Positions 29,211-39,124 of a stretch of DNA of 64,000 nt are shown piece after piece. The stretch comes from Odiellus spinosus (taxonomy: Eukaryota; Arthropoda; Arachnida; Opiliones; Phalangiidae). Under the pieces are notes generated by a model. The model worked only from the letters and a program-made list of their open reading frames with translations, made no database searches and was not told the origin of the DNA. Numbering within the stretch: the stretch's first letter is position 1; each line of letters opens with the position of its first letter. The position numbers and the translations under genes were made by a program. Location: the NCBI GenBank assembly GCA_963920705.1, contig CAWUCO010000002.1:1054001-1118000 (forward strand), read 5' to 3'.

Positions 29211-31363
29211 AGGAAATTGCTTTCTTGTAATCGGTATATTTTTTTGATCAAACGTCGATTGAATGATCTAGCGATCTTTTCTACTGGGGTCCACATTCTG
29301 TCTATTTCTGTAGAATTCATAAGACCGGCGTACCTTTTTCGAATTTCTTTTCCAACCGAATCGTGATCGAACTGTATCCAGGTTCTAACGGGAACTCGAC
29401 TCCCCCTTTGCGTTGTTCCGTAATCAATACGCCTAAGGCACCCAGTTGCACCATTTGTTAATCCGTCATTAATGTCGCAATTATTTGTCATCATGTATCT
29501 CGCACCAATGGTGAGCCTTAATTCTCTAGGCAAACCGTAGGTATCGGATATTTTCCAGGAATGAGCTTTTTCTAGCAGTTTTTTCTTTATTTCATTTTGA
29601 AAATCTCCACCAGCGCTATCGAAGGCAAGCGCCGTACATGTTTCGCTTTTCATTTTCGTCAACCTAACTTCGTTGAATTTGTCGACATATTCGTTATTTT
29701 CAAATAGGTGTATAGCTTCCGACGGAGGAACATCGCCTTCTTTAACCTCGCGGTTTTTAAAGAATAAAACATCCTGAGCAGTCAACTCACCTACAGCCAT
29801 TTTATTCAAAGTTAATGCAAAAATTTTCTCCTCCTTTTGTCGCATGATTTCAAATAGCTCAAACAGAGAAAATAGTTCCCATAACGGACTGTTAATTAAA
29901 GCAGCGTAAACATTTTCGTTAGCACGAGGGGACTGGAAAACAAAATTTCCTCCAACAGGAGGTAATTGATTGAAGTCGCCGACTAATAAAACTGAAATTC
30001 CACCAAAAGATTCTCTAGAACCCTTTATCTGTTGAAGTCTGGAGTGAATTTGATTCAACATTTTAACCCCAGTCATAGATATCTCATCTATGATCAGCAA
30101 TTTCAAATCAGTGAATGCCATTTGGATTTTGCTTAAACTGTCAGCTTCTAAACGGGCCATTACCCCGCCATATTGGTTAACAGGAAGATTAAAACTACTA
30201 TGCAGTGTTGCTCCACATATATTGAAGGCAGCCTTTCCGGTTGGTGCAGTTTTAAGAACAATGAGATTAGCATTGTTCGCATCAGGTTGTTTATGGAAAA
30301 ACTTTGATACTCCTTCAAAGATAGCGTTGATTAAAACGCTTTTTCCGACACCTGCTCCACCGGATACGAATAATCGTAAAGGTTTTGCTCCATTTGTCTT
30401 AAAATGACCCAAAATATAGTAGAAAAGCTCCTTTTGTCTTAGATTTAAGCTTCGAACTAAGTTTGTATATTCTTCATTGGTAGAATACAACACTCTTTGT
30501 ACGATTGTATTGTCGACAGTTCTACTATCGGGCATATCTCGGCTGATGTCACCAACAGCTGGCTCCATAGCTTCAACCGTAAAATCAGGGTCATCTATAG
30601 TAAATGTCCTATTTAATGCGTTCTGATGTTCAAAGAGAGGCTGCGTGTTGTCAAGATCAACAATAACTTCGTTAGCTTGAAAGTCGGCGATAGCTTGTTT
30701 AATCGCCTGTTCATCGTCTTGGTGAAAAAATTCTTTCCTTTTCTCCAATATGGCTGGTAGGTTCGCGTTGTATATATCTTTGCAACATTTCTCTATAATA
30801 TCCAGGTTTTCGTCTCTATAAGGCCAAAATAGCATTAGTTGTTCTCTGTAAAAGTTGGCTTCATCCTTTTCCAAACTGTAGTGACGAAATCTAATAATCT
30901 TCGCCAGCCCTCTTTTACGAATATATCCGTTTCGATCTTTCAAAGGGATCCAGAGGCTAGTGTTTGGAAGCTCATCCTCGGTTTCATCAACCTCATCTTC
31001 ATTCTCATTAGACGACGCCGTAGATCGTCGTTTTGACTTTTGAAAGTCATACCAGGCGCAAAATTCCGATAATGTAAGTGATTCTAAACAATCTGGTCTA
31101 AACGGATATCTTTCATTTAAGCCTGGTGCGTAGATATCCGCGCTGTTTTCGGAAAGATTTTCAAGTTCTGAAGGTGACTTTAATATACGCAACCTTTCTT
31201 CTGGTGGGCTTGTATTAATGTATTCAGTGATTCGGCTGGATCGTGAAACCGGAATTTGAATGCACCCGGTAGCAGCTTCTTGAGCGGAAATTTCCTGACC
31301 AGGCTTCAATTGCATCGCGAACCTTTGTGTACTCTTTTTCGATGATATTCGTATAGCTATCAC
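29207..31363 (-). CDS. Helentron PIF1-like helicase
   Basis: 718 codons. Walker A is RLFVSGGAGVGKSVLINAIF; then TAPTGKAAFNICGATLHSSF; Walker B LLIIDEISMTG; and LLVGDFNQLPPVGG, the PIF1 signature. The N-terminal third is the linker from Rep, with the acidic segment NEDEDEVDETEDE-type residues. By family the helicase unwinds DNA during rolling-circle transposition. The domain is uninterrupted. Confidence 0.9.
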   Translation of the reverse strand: MIAIRISSKKSTQRFAMQLKPGQEISAQEAATGCIQIPVSRSSRITEYINTSPPEERLRILKSPSELENLSENSADIYAPGLNERYPFRPDCLESLTLSEFCAWYDFQKSKRRSTASSNENEDEVDETEDELPNTSLWIPLKDRNGYIRKRGLAKIIRFRHYSLEKDEANFYREQLMLFWPYRDENLDIIEKCCKDIYNANLPAILEKRKEFFHQDDEQAIKQAIADFQANEVIVDLDNTQPLFEHQNALNRTFTIDDPDFTVEAMEPAVGDISRDMPDSRTVDNTIVQRVLYSTNEEYTNLVRSLNLRQKELFYYILGHFKTNGAKPLRLFVSGGAGVGKSVLINAIFEGVSKFFHKQPDANNANLIVLKTAPTGKAAFNICGATLHSSFNLPVNQYGGVMARLEADSLSKIQMAFTDLKLLIIDEISMTGVKMLNQIHSRLQQIKGSRESFGGISVLLVGDFNQLPPVGGNFVFQSPRANENVYAALINSPLWELFSLFELFEIMRQKEEKIFALTLNKMAVGELTAQDVLFFKNREVKEGDVPPSEAIHLFENNEYVDKFNEVRLTKMKSETCTALAFDSAGGDFQNEIKKKLLEKAHSWKISDTYGLPRELRLTIGARYMMTNNCDINDGLTNGATGCLRRIDYGTTQRGSRVPVRTWIQFDHDSVGKEIRKRYAGLMNSTEIDRMWTPVEKIARSFNRRLIKKIYRLQESNFL

Positions 31364-32149
31364 TCCATTGTCTTAAGTCTGAGTCGTGAATTATCGTTCG
31401 TGGCATAGGTGGAATAGGAATACCAAAGCGACATACTGTTTTCTCGTCCCTTTTTTTCTTGCAAGTTTTCGAATGCTTGTGCGTTTGAAGTTTTATCAAA
31501 TCAGTCCAGGATTCGTTTGTTTTAGCGCGAGTTATAAATTGGTCAACAAATTCAATTACGTCTGCTACATTCGAGCCATCTGCTTTCAGCTTTGGAGCTC
31601 CTTCAATCCATATCAAAGCGTGCATATGGGGAGACCCTCGATGCTGAAATTCCATGCGGAAATAATAATCCGTAACAGTTCCAAGTGGCGCTGCTCTGCT
31701 TTTCAAGAACTTTAATAAAGCTCTAAATTTATGGTCAAAGTATCTTACGCGGGTTATTGGGTCATTTTGAATAAGTTTAGACTTTTCGATGAAGTCCAAT
31801 TGTTCAACTTCCGCTTCGCTTATACCATTTTTTCCAGAAGAAAGCAACAGCGCGTTGATCAATTCAGGCCACTTGGTTTCCGCAGCGGATATTGTAAAAA
31901 AAAAAAACAAAAAAACGTAGCTGTCCCCAACTGTCGAAGGATCGACAATAGTTGTTTTGAACGTTTTTGCCAATAAGCTGGTGACGACCTTATTGTCGAT
32001 AAGATTCCCAAAGCGTCATCATGCTTAACGAGCGTCTCTAGTCCTCCCACTGACCTTATTAATCCCGCGGTAATAACGCGCCCTTCTTTGCTTGTGGTTT
32101 TACGTAACGCAATTTGTATGGCTTGACTAACTTTAAGAGTTTCGATCAC
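31224..32149 (-). CDS. Helentron Rep (HUH nuclease) region
   Basis: The first frame (32149-31859) has GILSTIRSSPAYWQKRSKQL and ILRQLGTATFF, typical of Helitrons just before Rep. The second (31973-31224) continues TISAAETKWPEL, TRVRYFDHKFRALLKFL and EFQHRGSPHMHALIWIEG, where HMH is the HUH metal site. The frames switch in a run of A residues around 31897-31917, a likely slippage site. The catalytic tyrosine pair was not located with certainty. Confidence 0.8.
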
Positions 32150-32582
32150 AATTCATTAACTCCCATTTTGCGATATCCTGATAACTGCATTTAACTTTAT
32201 AATCTTTAATTTGACCACCATAGATTCGTGGAAATGAAAGTTGTTCCGCATCTTTATCGAACAACATAGAAGCTGGCCTTCGACCTTCACCAGGTGCAAA
32301 CTGTACACAAATGTCACTAGGAATAATAAAATCTTCATCGGAAATTAATAGCGAATCAGTTTGTCCGCTATTTTCAACAGCACCTTCATTTTCTTCATTC
32401 CACTCGTCGTCGCTATCAAGGTCGGTTGAATTTGCTTCGTTTGCAGTTCATGCTTCATTGCTAATTGATTGCCATCGGGTCTCAACTTTGTCAATAGGAT
32501 CAGTCTCAATTTGGGCTTTAGGTTGTCTGTCATTTTCATTTGCAACGAAATCAATATTTTCAGTGTGTACCGGCAATATATA

Positions 32583-33149
32583 TTAGGATATAATAATTCC
32601 ATTCCTTGCGTAAAGAGGAGATGTAGCCAAAAACCTTAGAGCTTCCATAATGTATTTCGGTCGCACTGTTTCGTGCAAAAAGGCGTGGTCGTATTGCATC
32701 CGACGCATTAGTTTTACTTGAACGGTATGAGTTTCGGGAGGAAGCCTTGGCAAAATCGAAACTGAAGTGTCAATATCGATAGGTACATTGACACAGTTTC
32801 CTTTAATTCCTCTTTGTTGGTCACAGCCAAGTTTACGAATTTGCATAAATGGAATTCTAGGAGAGACCATCCTCTGCTCCAGGTTTGATAGCCTACCCAA
32901 AACATCTGGAATTTCTGGGAAAGTGAAACCATTGCTCGTAGAAAATTTGGGCACATTTCCTTTGCAGATGGCCCTGTAACACGTTGCGCATATATTTATC
33001 GTGTCAGCGGCTTCAGTAACGACATTTCCAACTACACCATTGAATTTATCTCGTTTAACTGATCGAATGCTTGTTTTAAACTTCAAACACGAACATCCTT
33101 CACACTTCCAAATAGGAGCTTCTGCTACACTAGACAAATATATCTTCAT
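32583..33149 (-). CDS. Helentron N-terminal conserved domain (DUF6570-like)
   Basis: It has C-x2-C pairs (WKCEGCSCLKF, ICATCYRAICKG) followed by FPEIPDVLGRLSNLEQRMVS and RIPFMQIRKL, a block seen upstream of Rep in many Helitrons. Further downstream, in shifted frames at 32150-32450, ICVQFAPGEGRRPASML and LSFPRIYGG mark the start of the Helitron-like N domain. Confidence 0.7.
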   Translation of the reverse strand: MKIYLSSVAEAPIWKCEGCSCLKFKTSIRSVKRDKFNGVVGNVVTEAADTINICATCYRAICKGNVPKFSTSNGFTFPEIPDVLGRLSNLEQRMVSPRIPFMQIRKLGCDQQRGIKGNCVNVPIDIDTSVSILPRLPPETHTVQVKLMRRMQYDHAFLHETVRPKYIMEALRFLATSPLYARNGIIIS

Positions 33150-33252
33150 GTGATACTGGGATCATTTAGAAGAGCTTCTTGTTTTGCAAGCCTGTTAGCT
33201 CTTTGAGATTCTTTAAAATTAGGGTCTATACGTACAGAAAACAAAGGACCGG

Positions 33253-35124
33253 CTATATTTTTGGAAGTGGCAATGGCGCGCCTCCTTCGGTACTTGGAAT
33301 CGACCCAGTTCCTTCCAGACGTTTCCTCTCACGCTCTCTCCTTTGCGCATTTTCACGGGCACGAAATTCGGAATTCTGTCGCTTTAACGCTTTACTCATA
33401 CGCTTTCTTTCCGTACTTGGGAGTGGCAGTAGCGCGGCTCCTTCGGTACTTGGAACTGACAGTGGCGCGGTTCCTTCGGTACTTGGAACTGACAGTGGCG
33501 CGGTTCCTTCGGTACTTGGAATCGGCCCAGTTCCTTCCCGACGTTTCCTCTCACGCTCTCTCCTTTGCGCATTTTCACGGGCACGAAATTCGGAATTCTG
33601 TCGCTTTAACGCTTTACTCATACGCTTTCTTTCCGTACTTGGGAGTGGCAGTAGCGCGGCTCCTTCGGTACTTGGAACTGACAGTGGCGCGGTTCCTTCG
33701 GTACTTGGAACTGACAGTGGCGCGGTTCCTTCGGTACTTGGAATCGGCCCAGTTCCTTCCCGACGTTTCCTCTCACGCTCTCTCCTTTGCGCATTTTCAC
33801 GGGCACGAAATTCGGAATTCTGTCGCTTTAACGCTTTACTCATACGCTTTCTTTCCGTACTTGGGAGTGGCAGTAGCGCGGCTCCTTCGGTACTTGGAAC
33901 TGACAGTGGCGCGGTTCCTTCGGTACTTGGAACTGACAGTGGCGCGGTTCCTTCGGTACTTGGAATCGGCCCAGTTCCTTCCCGACGTTTCCTCTCACGC
34001 TCTCTCCTTTGCGCATTTTCACGGGCACGAAATTCGGAATTCTGTCGCTTTAACGCTTTACTCATACGCTTTCTTTCCGTACTTGGGAGTGGCAGTAGCG
34101 CGGCTCCTTCGGTACTTGGAACTGACAGTGGCGCGGTTCCTTCGGTACTTGGAACTGACAGTGGCGCGGTTCCTTCGGTACTTGGAATCGGCCCAGTTCC
34201 TTCCCGACGTTTCCTCTCACGCTCTCTCCTTTGCGCATTTTCACGGGCACGAAATTCGGAATTCTGTCGCTTTAACGCTTTACTCATACGCTTTCTTTCC
34301 GTACTTGGGAGTGGCAGTAGCGCGGCTCCTTCGGTATTTGGAACTGACAGTGGCGCGGTTCCTTCGGTACTTGGAATCGGCCCAGTTCCTTCCCGACGTT
34401 TCCTCTCACGCTCTCTCCTTTGCGCATTTTCACGGGCACGAAATTCGGAATTCTGTTGCTTTAACGCTTTACTGATACGCTTTCTTTCCGTACTTGGGAG
34501 TGGCAGTAGCGCGGCTCCTTCGGTACTTGGAACTGACAGTGGCGCGGCTCCTTCGGTACTTGGAATCGGCCCAGTTCCTTCCCGACGTTTCCTCTCACGC
34601 TCTCTCCTTTGCGCATTTTCACGCGCACGAAATTCGGAATTCTGTCGCTTTAACGCTTTACTGATACGCTTTCTTTCCGTACTTGGGAGTGGCAGTAGCG
34701 CGGCTCCTTCGGTACTTGGAACTAGCAGTGGCGCGGCTCCTTCGGTACTTGGAATCGGCCCAGTTCCTTCCCGACGTTTCCTCTCACGCTCTCTCCTTTG
34801 CGCATTTTCACGCGCACGAAATTCGGAATTCTGTCGCTTTAACGCTTTACTGATACGCTTTCTTTCCGTACTTGGGAGTGACAGTAGCGCGGCTCCTTCG
34901 GTACTTGGAACTAGCAGTGGCGCGGTTCCTTCGGTACTTGGAACTGACAGTAGCGCGGCTCCTTCGGTACTTGGAATCGGCCCAGTTCCTTCCCGACGTT
35001 TCCTCTCACGCTCTCTCCTTTGCGCATTTTCACGCGCACGAAATTCGGGATTCTGTCGCTTTAACGCTATACTGATACGCTTTCTCTCTTTCAGATCCAG
35101 TTTCTTGTGTTCCGAATCGACCAT
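33253..35124 (-). CDS. Helentron N-terminal ORF built of eight tandem basic repeats
   Basis: 623 codons from MVDSEHKKLDLKERKR. Each unit has a basic part (ALKRQNSEFRARENAQRRER, then ERKRREGTGPIP) and two or three copies of an 11-residue linker (STEGTAPLSVP type). Full units are 222 bp (33400 to about 34285), shorter ones 189 bp. The basic part matches the Arg/Glu-rich repeats found at Helitron protein N-termini and is probably DNA-binding. Adjacent 222-bp units are almost identical, so expansion is recent. The frame is kept throughout, and the opposite strand is also open (same multiple-of-three effect). Confidence 0.75.
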   Translation of the reverse strand: MVDSEHKKLDLKERKRISIALKRQNPEFRARENAQRRERERKRREGTGPIPSTEGAALLSVPSTEGTAPLLVPSTEGAALLSLPSTERKRISKALKRQNSEFRARENAQRRERERKRREGTGPIPSTEGAAPLLVPSTEGAALLPLPSTERKRISKALKRQNSEFRARENAQRRERERKRREGTGPIPSTEGAAPLSVPSTEGAALLPLPSTERKRISKALKQQNSEFRARENAQRRERERKRREGTGPIPSTEGTAPLSVPNTEGAALLPLPSTERKRMSKALKRQNSEFRARENAQRRERERKRREGTGPIPSTEGTAPLSVPSTEGTAPLSVPSTEGAALLPLPSTERKRMSKALKRQNSEFRARENAQRRERERKRREGTGPIPSTEGTAPLSVPSTEGTAPLSVPSTEGAALLPLPSTERKRMSKALKRQNSEFRARENAQRRERERKRREGTGPIPSTEGTAPLSVPSTEGTAPLSVPSTEGAALLPLPSTERKRMSKALKRQNSEFRARENAQRRERERKRREGTGPIPSTEGTAPLSVPSTEGTAPLSVPSTEGAALLPLPSTERKRMSKALKRQNSEFRARENAQRRERERKRLEGTGSIPSTEGGAPLPLPKI

Positions 35125-35216
35125 GTAAAACTAATTTTAATTTTAGAATTTATGTTAGACCGATTTAACGAAATGTAACCAAAAACAAAAATAAGCAAGA
35201 AAAGAAATAAAATTGG

Positions 35217-35255
35217 TTTTATGACCTGTGTACACAAGGTACACAGGTCATAAAA
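35217..35255. other. Perfect 17-bp hairpin upstream of the Helentron ORFs
   Basis: TTTTATGACCTGTGTAC, loop ACAAG, then the exact complement. CTAG follows at 35256-35259. Helitron-type elements use terminal hairpins, but in this orientation the hairpin lies at the 5' side of the genes, so it may be a Helentron terminal structure or mark a different element end. Confidence 0.6.
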
Positions 35256-35527
35256 CTAGGCGAAAAAACCCATAAATAAGAATATTAATGCTTATCGGAT
35301 ATTTTACAGTTCCTATTCTTTATAAAGCGTTTTCTTAGAACCAACCTTTAGAAGTTTTAACGTTATCCGCCCGCCACAGCTGCAGCGTGCAAAGTTGCGT
35401 TGAACAGTAGAAGGTGCCACGGAAGCGAGAAGGGTTCCTGGGCACTATAGCTTAATGGGAAAAAAATCTACCAAGGCTCACCCGTCCTGTGATTAGATTA
35501 GTGGCGCCATCTACGGTGAGCGCTAAC

Positions 35528-35725
35528 CGAGGGGTCGGACATTCGTATAAAGCCCGTACGTTAACAAGAAATTCTAAAATAAATCAAAAATCAGCTTGGT
35601 AAATCCGACAAAGATCCTAAGATTTTTTTAAAAATCCCTAATCTGGGAAAAAAAAAAAAAAAAATCCATAAATTCCAAGGATTTATAAACCCCGTACGCT
35701 TTAATGGTGTATGGCCGACCCCTCG
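35528..35725. mobile_element. 198-bp MITE with 8-bp target duplication GCGCTAAC
   Basis: Ends CGAGGGGTCGG and CCGACCCCTCG; inverted similarity continues to the ATAAA and CGTACG words. Duplication at 35520-35527 and 35726-35733 is exact. Contains A-rich centre; no ORF. An 8-bp duplication fits hAT or P. Confidence 0.75.
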
Positions 35726-35733
35726 GCGCTAAC

Positions 35734-36332
35734 CATGCCTAGTACCGAAAAAGCGAAGACGTACCAGAAAACATTCTTGGAAAGAAACCATTCTTGGAAT
35801 TTAATTAATTTTTACTGGTTTTAATTTTGTTTTTCAAGCCGTGTTAGTAAAGTGATTTCCACCAAAACGAAAGCTGCGAAACCAAATTTCCTATCATAGT
35901 CGTTTATATTCGTTCGTTGAGAAAAGTCATCGGAAAATGCGCAAGCCCGGTAAATATTCAGGAGAGCCGGTTATTAGTAAGGAGATCTCTCAATGGGGGG
36001 GGGGGTCCCAAGTTCCCAACGTTTCACGCGGTAATTTGCTCTTGAAACTCTTACACTGTTACACATACTACATAATACAACTACATACTAACTAAAAGTG
36101 AGCCAAAAACTAACTATAATTTAAAACCAAAAACTAACTAAAAGTTAAATCAAAAACTATCTAAATGTAAACAAAAAAAATGCACTAGCCCGGTAAGATT
36201 CACTAGACGAGAGGCCGTTAAATTTTACTCGGTGCTTAGTAATAGTCTCGGACACGACTCCTGAAAATGTTGCTGTAATAGTGTGTTTCTTAGATTTTAT
36301 AACGTAAACCGTATGTTCGCTACGGCTCTTGG
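35734..36332. other. Unassigned DNA
   Basis: A G-run at ~35995-36005 and a tandem AAAACTAACTAAAAG-type stretch at 36090-36160. No gene seen. Confidence 0.35.
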
Positions 36333-36339
36333 GTTCCAG

Positions 36340-36620
36340 CAAGGAGGATCAGAGAAGGAGAGGAAATGTGGGGCTGCGTTGAGTTAGAGAGAGAAGAGCC
36401 AACCTCCCACTCGGGTGGAAAGGGGGGATAGGAAATTCTCGAGGTAAACTGTTGTCACGTGGTCGCTAGCTAGCGCGTCTCATAAAGGATTCGTTTTACC
36501 CACGCGACAACATTTTACCACGAAACGTCTCTACCCCCGTTCTCCCAGAGTGGGAGTTTAGGCCGACGCAGTAGGAACCGCGCCGTCCCCACATTTCCTC
36601 TCCTTCTCTGATCCTCCTTG
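36340..36620. mobile_element. 281-bp palindromic MITE, family 1 copy B
   Basis: Ends CAAGGAGGATCAGAGAAGG and its complement; duplication GTTCCAG/GTTACAG (36333-36339, 36621-36627, one mismatch). Opposite orientation to copy A. Confidence 0.85.
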
Positions 36621-36830
36621 GTTACAGGGACTCCCGACGCTATATTATCTCTGGCGAGTAGGGTGAATTATCCTAAAGTAGTAGCTATAGCGGACCGCGA
36701 TGGAACGTGGTTATCTCTAACGAAATAGCATAAAACATCCCGTAAAAGTAACCTATCCAACCGCGGCAACACGGCGACAGCGGAGACACCGGAGACAGCT
36801 GAGACACGGGAGACAGCGGCGACACGGGAG

Positions 36831-37068
36831 CAGGGACGGAAATAAGCACAAGTCACTTGTCATTGTCCGATAAATTTTCCAAATGTCCGATAACTTTTTA
36901 TTTTTAAGAGGGGGTCACTGGACAAATGTCCGATAAAAAAAAGTACTTCTCAATACAAGAAATGTAGCATTGTCCGGTAATTTTGTTAAATGTCCGATAA
37001 CTTTGGAATTTTTAAGGGGGGTTACTGGACATTTGTCCAATAAGAAAAATTTCTTATTTCCGTCCCTG
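36831..37068. mobile_element. 238-bp hAT-like MITE inside a GAGACAGCGGCGACACGG minisatellite
   Basis: Inverted ends CAGGGACGGAAATAAG and CTTATTTCCGTCCCTG resemble Ac-type hAT ends. An exact 8-bp duplication CACGGGAG lies at 36823-36830 and 37069-37076. Internally, an ATGTCCGATAA-containing block of about 113 bp is repeated twice in tandem. The host minisatellite occupies 36760-36830 and 37069-37095. Confidence 0.85.
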
Positions 37069-37095
37069 CACGGGAGACAGCGGCGACACGTTTTT

Positions 37096-37705
37096 GACCT
37101 TGATTCTGTGCCCGTTTTATAAATTTCACTGGAAACAAGTTTCCGCGTGAAATTAAAAAAAAGGTGTGATTTCGATCTATGATTTGAGACTATTTTAGTG
37201 ATGATACAGTATTTAGAAATGAAATTACAGGCCGATAACTTCAACTTCAATTTTTCACAAAAGTGAAATTTTGACTTTAAACCTAAATATCTTTTAAAGT
37301 AATGAAGATAAAAGAATCAAAAAGTACTCAAATCATACGTACAAATGTTTTGAACAAAATGCCACATTTCGCAGCCCAATCGGTTTGCTAGTTCTACAAA
37401 AAGTTACGCTGAAAGGGAGTCATGTAAGGCCAAATCTTAATTGACTTTGGATAATTATAACTAATGATCCCGATATTTCATAAGAAAATCTCTAGCACTA
37501 ATACATTAAGCAAACATTTGTCTATAATATTTAAAAGCCTGGTATTTCTAACTGTAATAATCTGTAAAAAAAGTTGATATAACCAAAGCACAAAAACGTC
37601 ATTTTGAGGGAAGAAGAGCCTTAGTCACCATGGTAAAAACGCAATTATATTATAGTTAGTTTTTCTTCTTCGGGGCCAAGCGTCGAGGATCGTGACCGAA
37701 ACATC
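37096..37705. other. Unassigned DNA
   Basis: AT-rich; no gene or repeat recognised. Confidence 0.35.
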
Positions 37706-37712
37706 CCTAGAT

Positions 37713-37993
37713 CAAGGAGGATCAGAGAAGGAGAGGAAATGTGGGGCTGCGTTGAGTTAGAGAGAGAAGAGCCAACCTCCCACTCGGGTGGAAAGGGGGG
37801 ATAGGAAATTCTCGAGGTAAACTGTTGTCACGTGGTCGCTAGCTAGCGCGTCTCATAAAGGATTCGTTTTACCCACGCGACAACATTTTACCACGAAACG
37901 TCTCTACCCCCGTTCTCCCAGAGTGGGAGTTTAGGCCGACGCAGTAGGAACCGCGCCGTCCCCACATTTCCTCTCTTTCTCTGATCCTCCTTG
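37713..37993. mobile_element. 281-bp palindromic MITE, family 1 copy C
   Basis: Almost identical to copy B, with exact 7-bp duplication CCTAGAT at 37706-37712 and 37994-38000, inserted at the edge of the next inverted-repeat element. Confidence 0.9.
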
Positions 37994-38539
37994 CCTAGAT
38001 GTGGGAAATTTCCATTGAGTAGGGAACATAGATATCGTATATATAACTGGCTAGATACCGTATTAAATCGAGGGAAAATACGGGAGGTATAGATAGCAGA
38101 CTACGGCTATAGAGACCTACAATGCTGGGGAAAAATCAGATCAGCGCCATCTATACCCGAAAATGGAAAGCTCAAAATGCGAGAAGTTTAATTTTCCCGC
38201 TTCGGCCAGAAAATGTTTTTTTTTTTTTTAATATTATTCGACAGAAGAGAATGAAATCGGCTCAAAACGTGTTAAAAAAGTTGTTTTTTACATGATCCAT
38301 CAATTTTTAAAAGGTAAATATAACATATATATTATTTAAATCAATAAATATTATTTGGTTCGCTAACCCTTGGCCTTCTCTATAATGGAATTTCATTTTA
38401 ACTCTGCTTACAATTACGATACAAGTTCTAGAACTGACTACAAGACGAGCAAAATGGGTGAATATTTTGACTTTGTATGACAAGGGAAGCGTAATCCTTT
38501 TCAAATAGATTCAATGTTGAAGAATAAAGTTTGAATTAC

Positions 38540-38760
38540 CCGCGGAATAAAAAATATTTGCTTTATCGCCATCCACCATCAAGAGAGGGAAACTATTTTT
38601 GTTATTGTAACTTATGTCGTCTGAATCGGTCATGAAAGGCTCTGTATCAAAAATAGATATCAATTTTTCTGTCTCTATCTTATCTCGCACAATAAAAACG
38701 TTTGCTGCATAATTAAGTGGCAGTTGTTGATTGCTGATCTCATTTAAATCAGTTAACTTT
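38540..38760 (-). CDS. Second exon of the P-like element's protein (unrecognised part)
   Basis: After an acceptor (TTATTCTAG, 38769-38761) the frame KLTDLNEISNQQLPLNYAAN, VFIVRDKIETEKLISIF, DTEPFMTDSDDISYN, LLMVDGDKANIFYSAG runs to a donor GTAATT at 38539. It lies downstream of the THAP exon on the same strand inside the same inverted ends. Not recognised as a transposase catalytic segment. Confidence 0.45.
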
Positions 38761-38809
38761 CTAGAATAAGAATAATTTCAATTTAGTTATCGTCTCAAGC
38801 TGTAGCCGC

Positions 38810-39124
38810 CTAGCCGGAAGATTGGTGAACGCCATTTCGGTGGACAATATCACTTTCCAAAAAATGTTCGCTGCAAATGAAGGAATTGGAATTAGGCCTA
38901 AAATCATCTAAATCAACAGCCTCAATCCATTTGGCATGTAATTCCGGGTTGGATATGGGAAATCTATAAATTTGCATGATATTAGTTATTAATTTACTTA
39001 ATTCTTGAGTAGTTTTGTTCATACATGTGAAAAGATATTTCTTTTCTAGTGGTTGACTTATTACGGCAATGTGAAAACGAACAGGTTTTAACCATTTTGT
39101 ATTAAAAAAAAACACTTGCTTCAA
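38810..39124 (-). CDS. THAP-domain exon of the P-like element
   Basis: The frame contains RFPISNPELHAKWIEAV and SFICSEHFLESDI, the C-terminal half of a THAP zinc finger (C-x2-H in ICSEHF, with the conserved FP, W and F positions). A candidate first Cys pair, CFFCKETIR, sits upstream in the same frame near 39150, but the spacing is too long for a THAP domain, so an intron probably lies between. THAP domains bind transposon ends in P transposases. The frame ends at a stop after HQSSG without a good donor. Confidence 0.65.
   Translation of the reverse strand: MKQVFFFNTKWLKPVRFHIAVISQPLEKKYLFTCMNKTTQELSKLITNIMQIYRFPISNPELHAKWIEAVDLDDFRPNSNSFICSEHFLESDIVHRNGVHQSSG

Larger units (their letters stand above)
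28268..35255 (-). mobile_element. Helentron (Helitron-like element with C-terminal endonuclease), about 7 kb
   Basis: On the minus strand, in order: a basic-repeat ORF (35124-33253), a conserved Helitron-type N-terminal domain (33149-32583), the Helitron-like N region and HUH Rep (about 32450-31224), a PIF1-family helicase (31363-29207), and a fused endonuclease (to 28268). The endonuclease fusion identifies the Helentron branch. Frame changes near 32580, 32350, 32150, 31900 and 29225 suggest it is no longer autonomous, although every domain is still readable. A hairpin lies at the upstream side (35217-35255) and a long inverted repeat at the downstream side; exact boundaries were not fixed. 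Confidence 0.85.

Noticed and set aside
33250-35100. CRISPR-like regular repeats
   Set aside because: Contiguous 189/222-bp units without unique spacers, in a eukaryotic Helentron ORF.
33261-35128. Plus-strand ORFs across the Helentron repeat
   Set aside because: Antisense shadows of the minus-strand frame; the basic Helitron-type repeat is on the minus strand.
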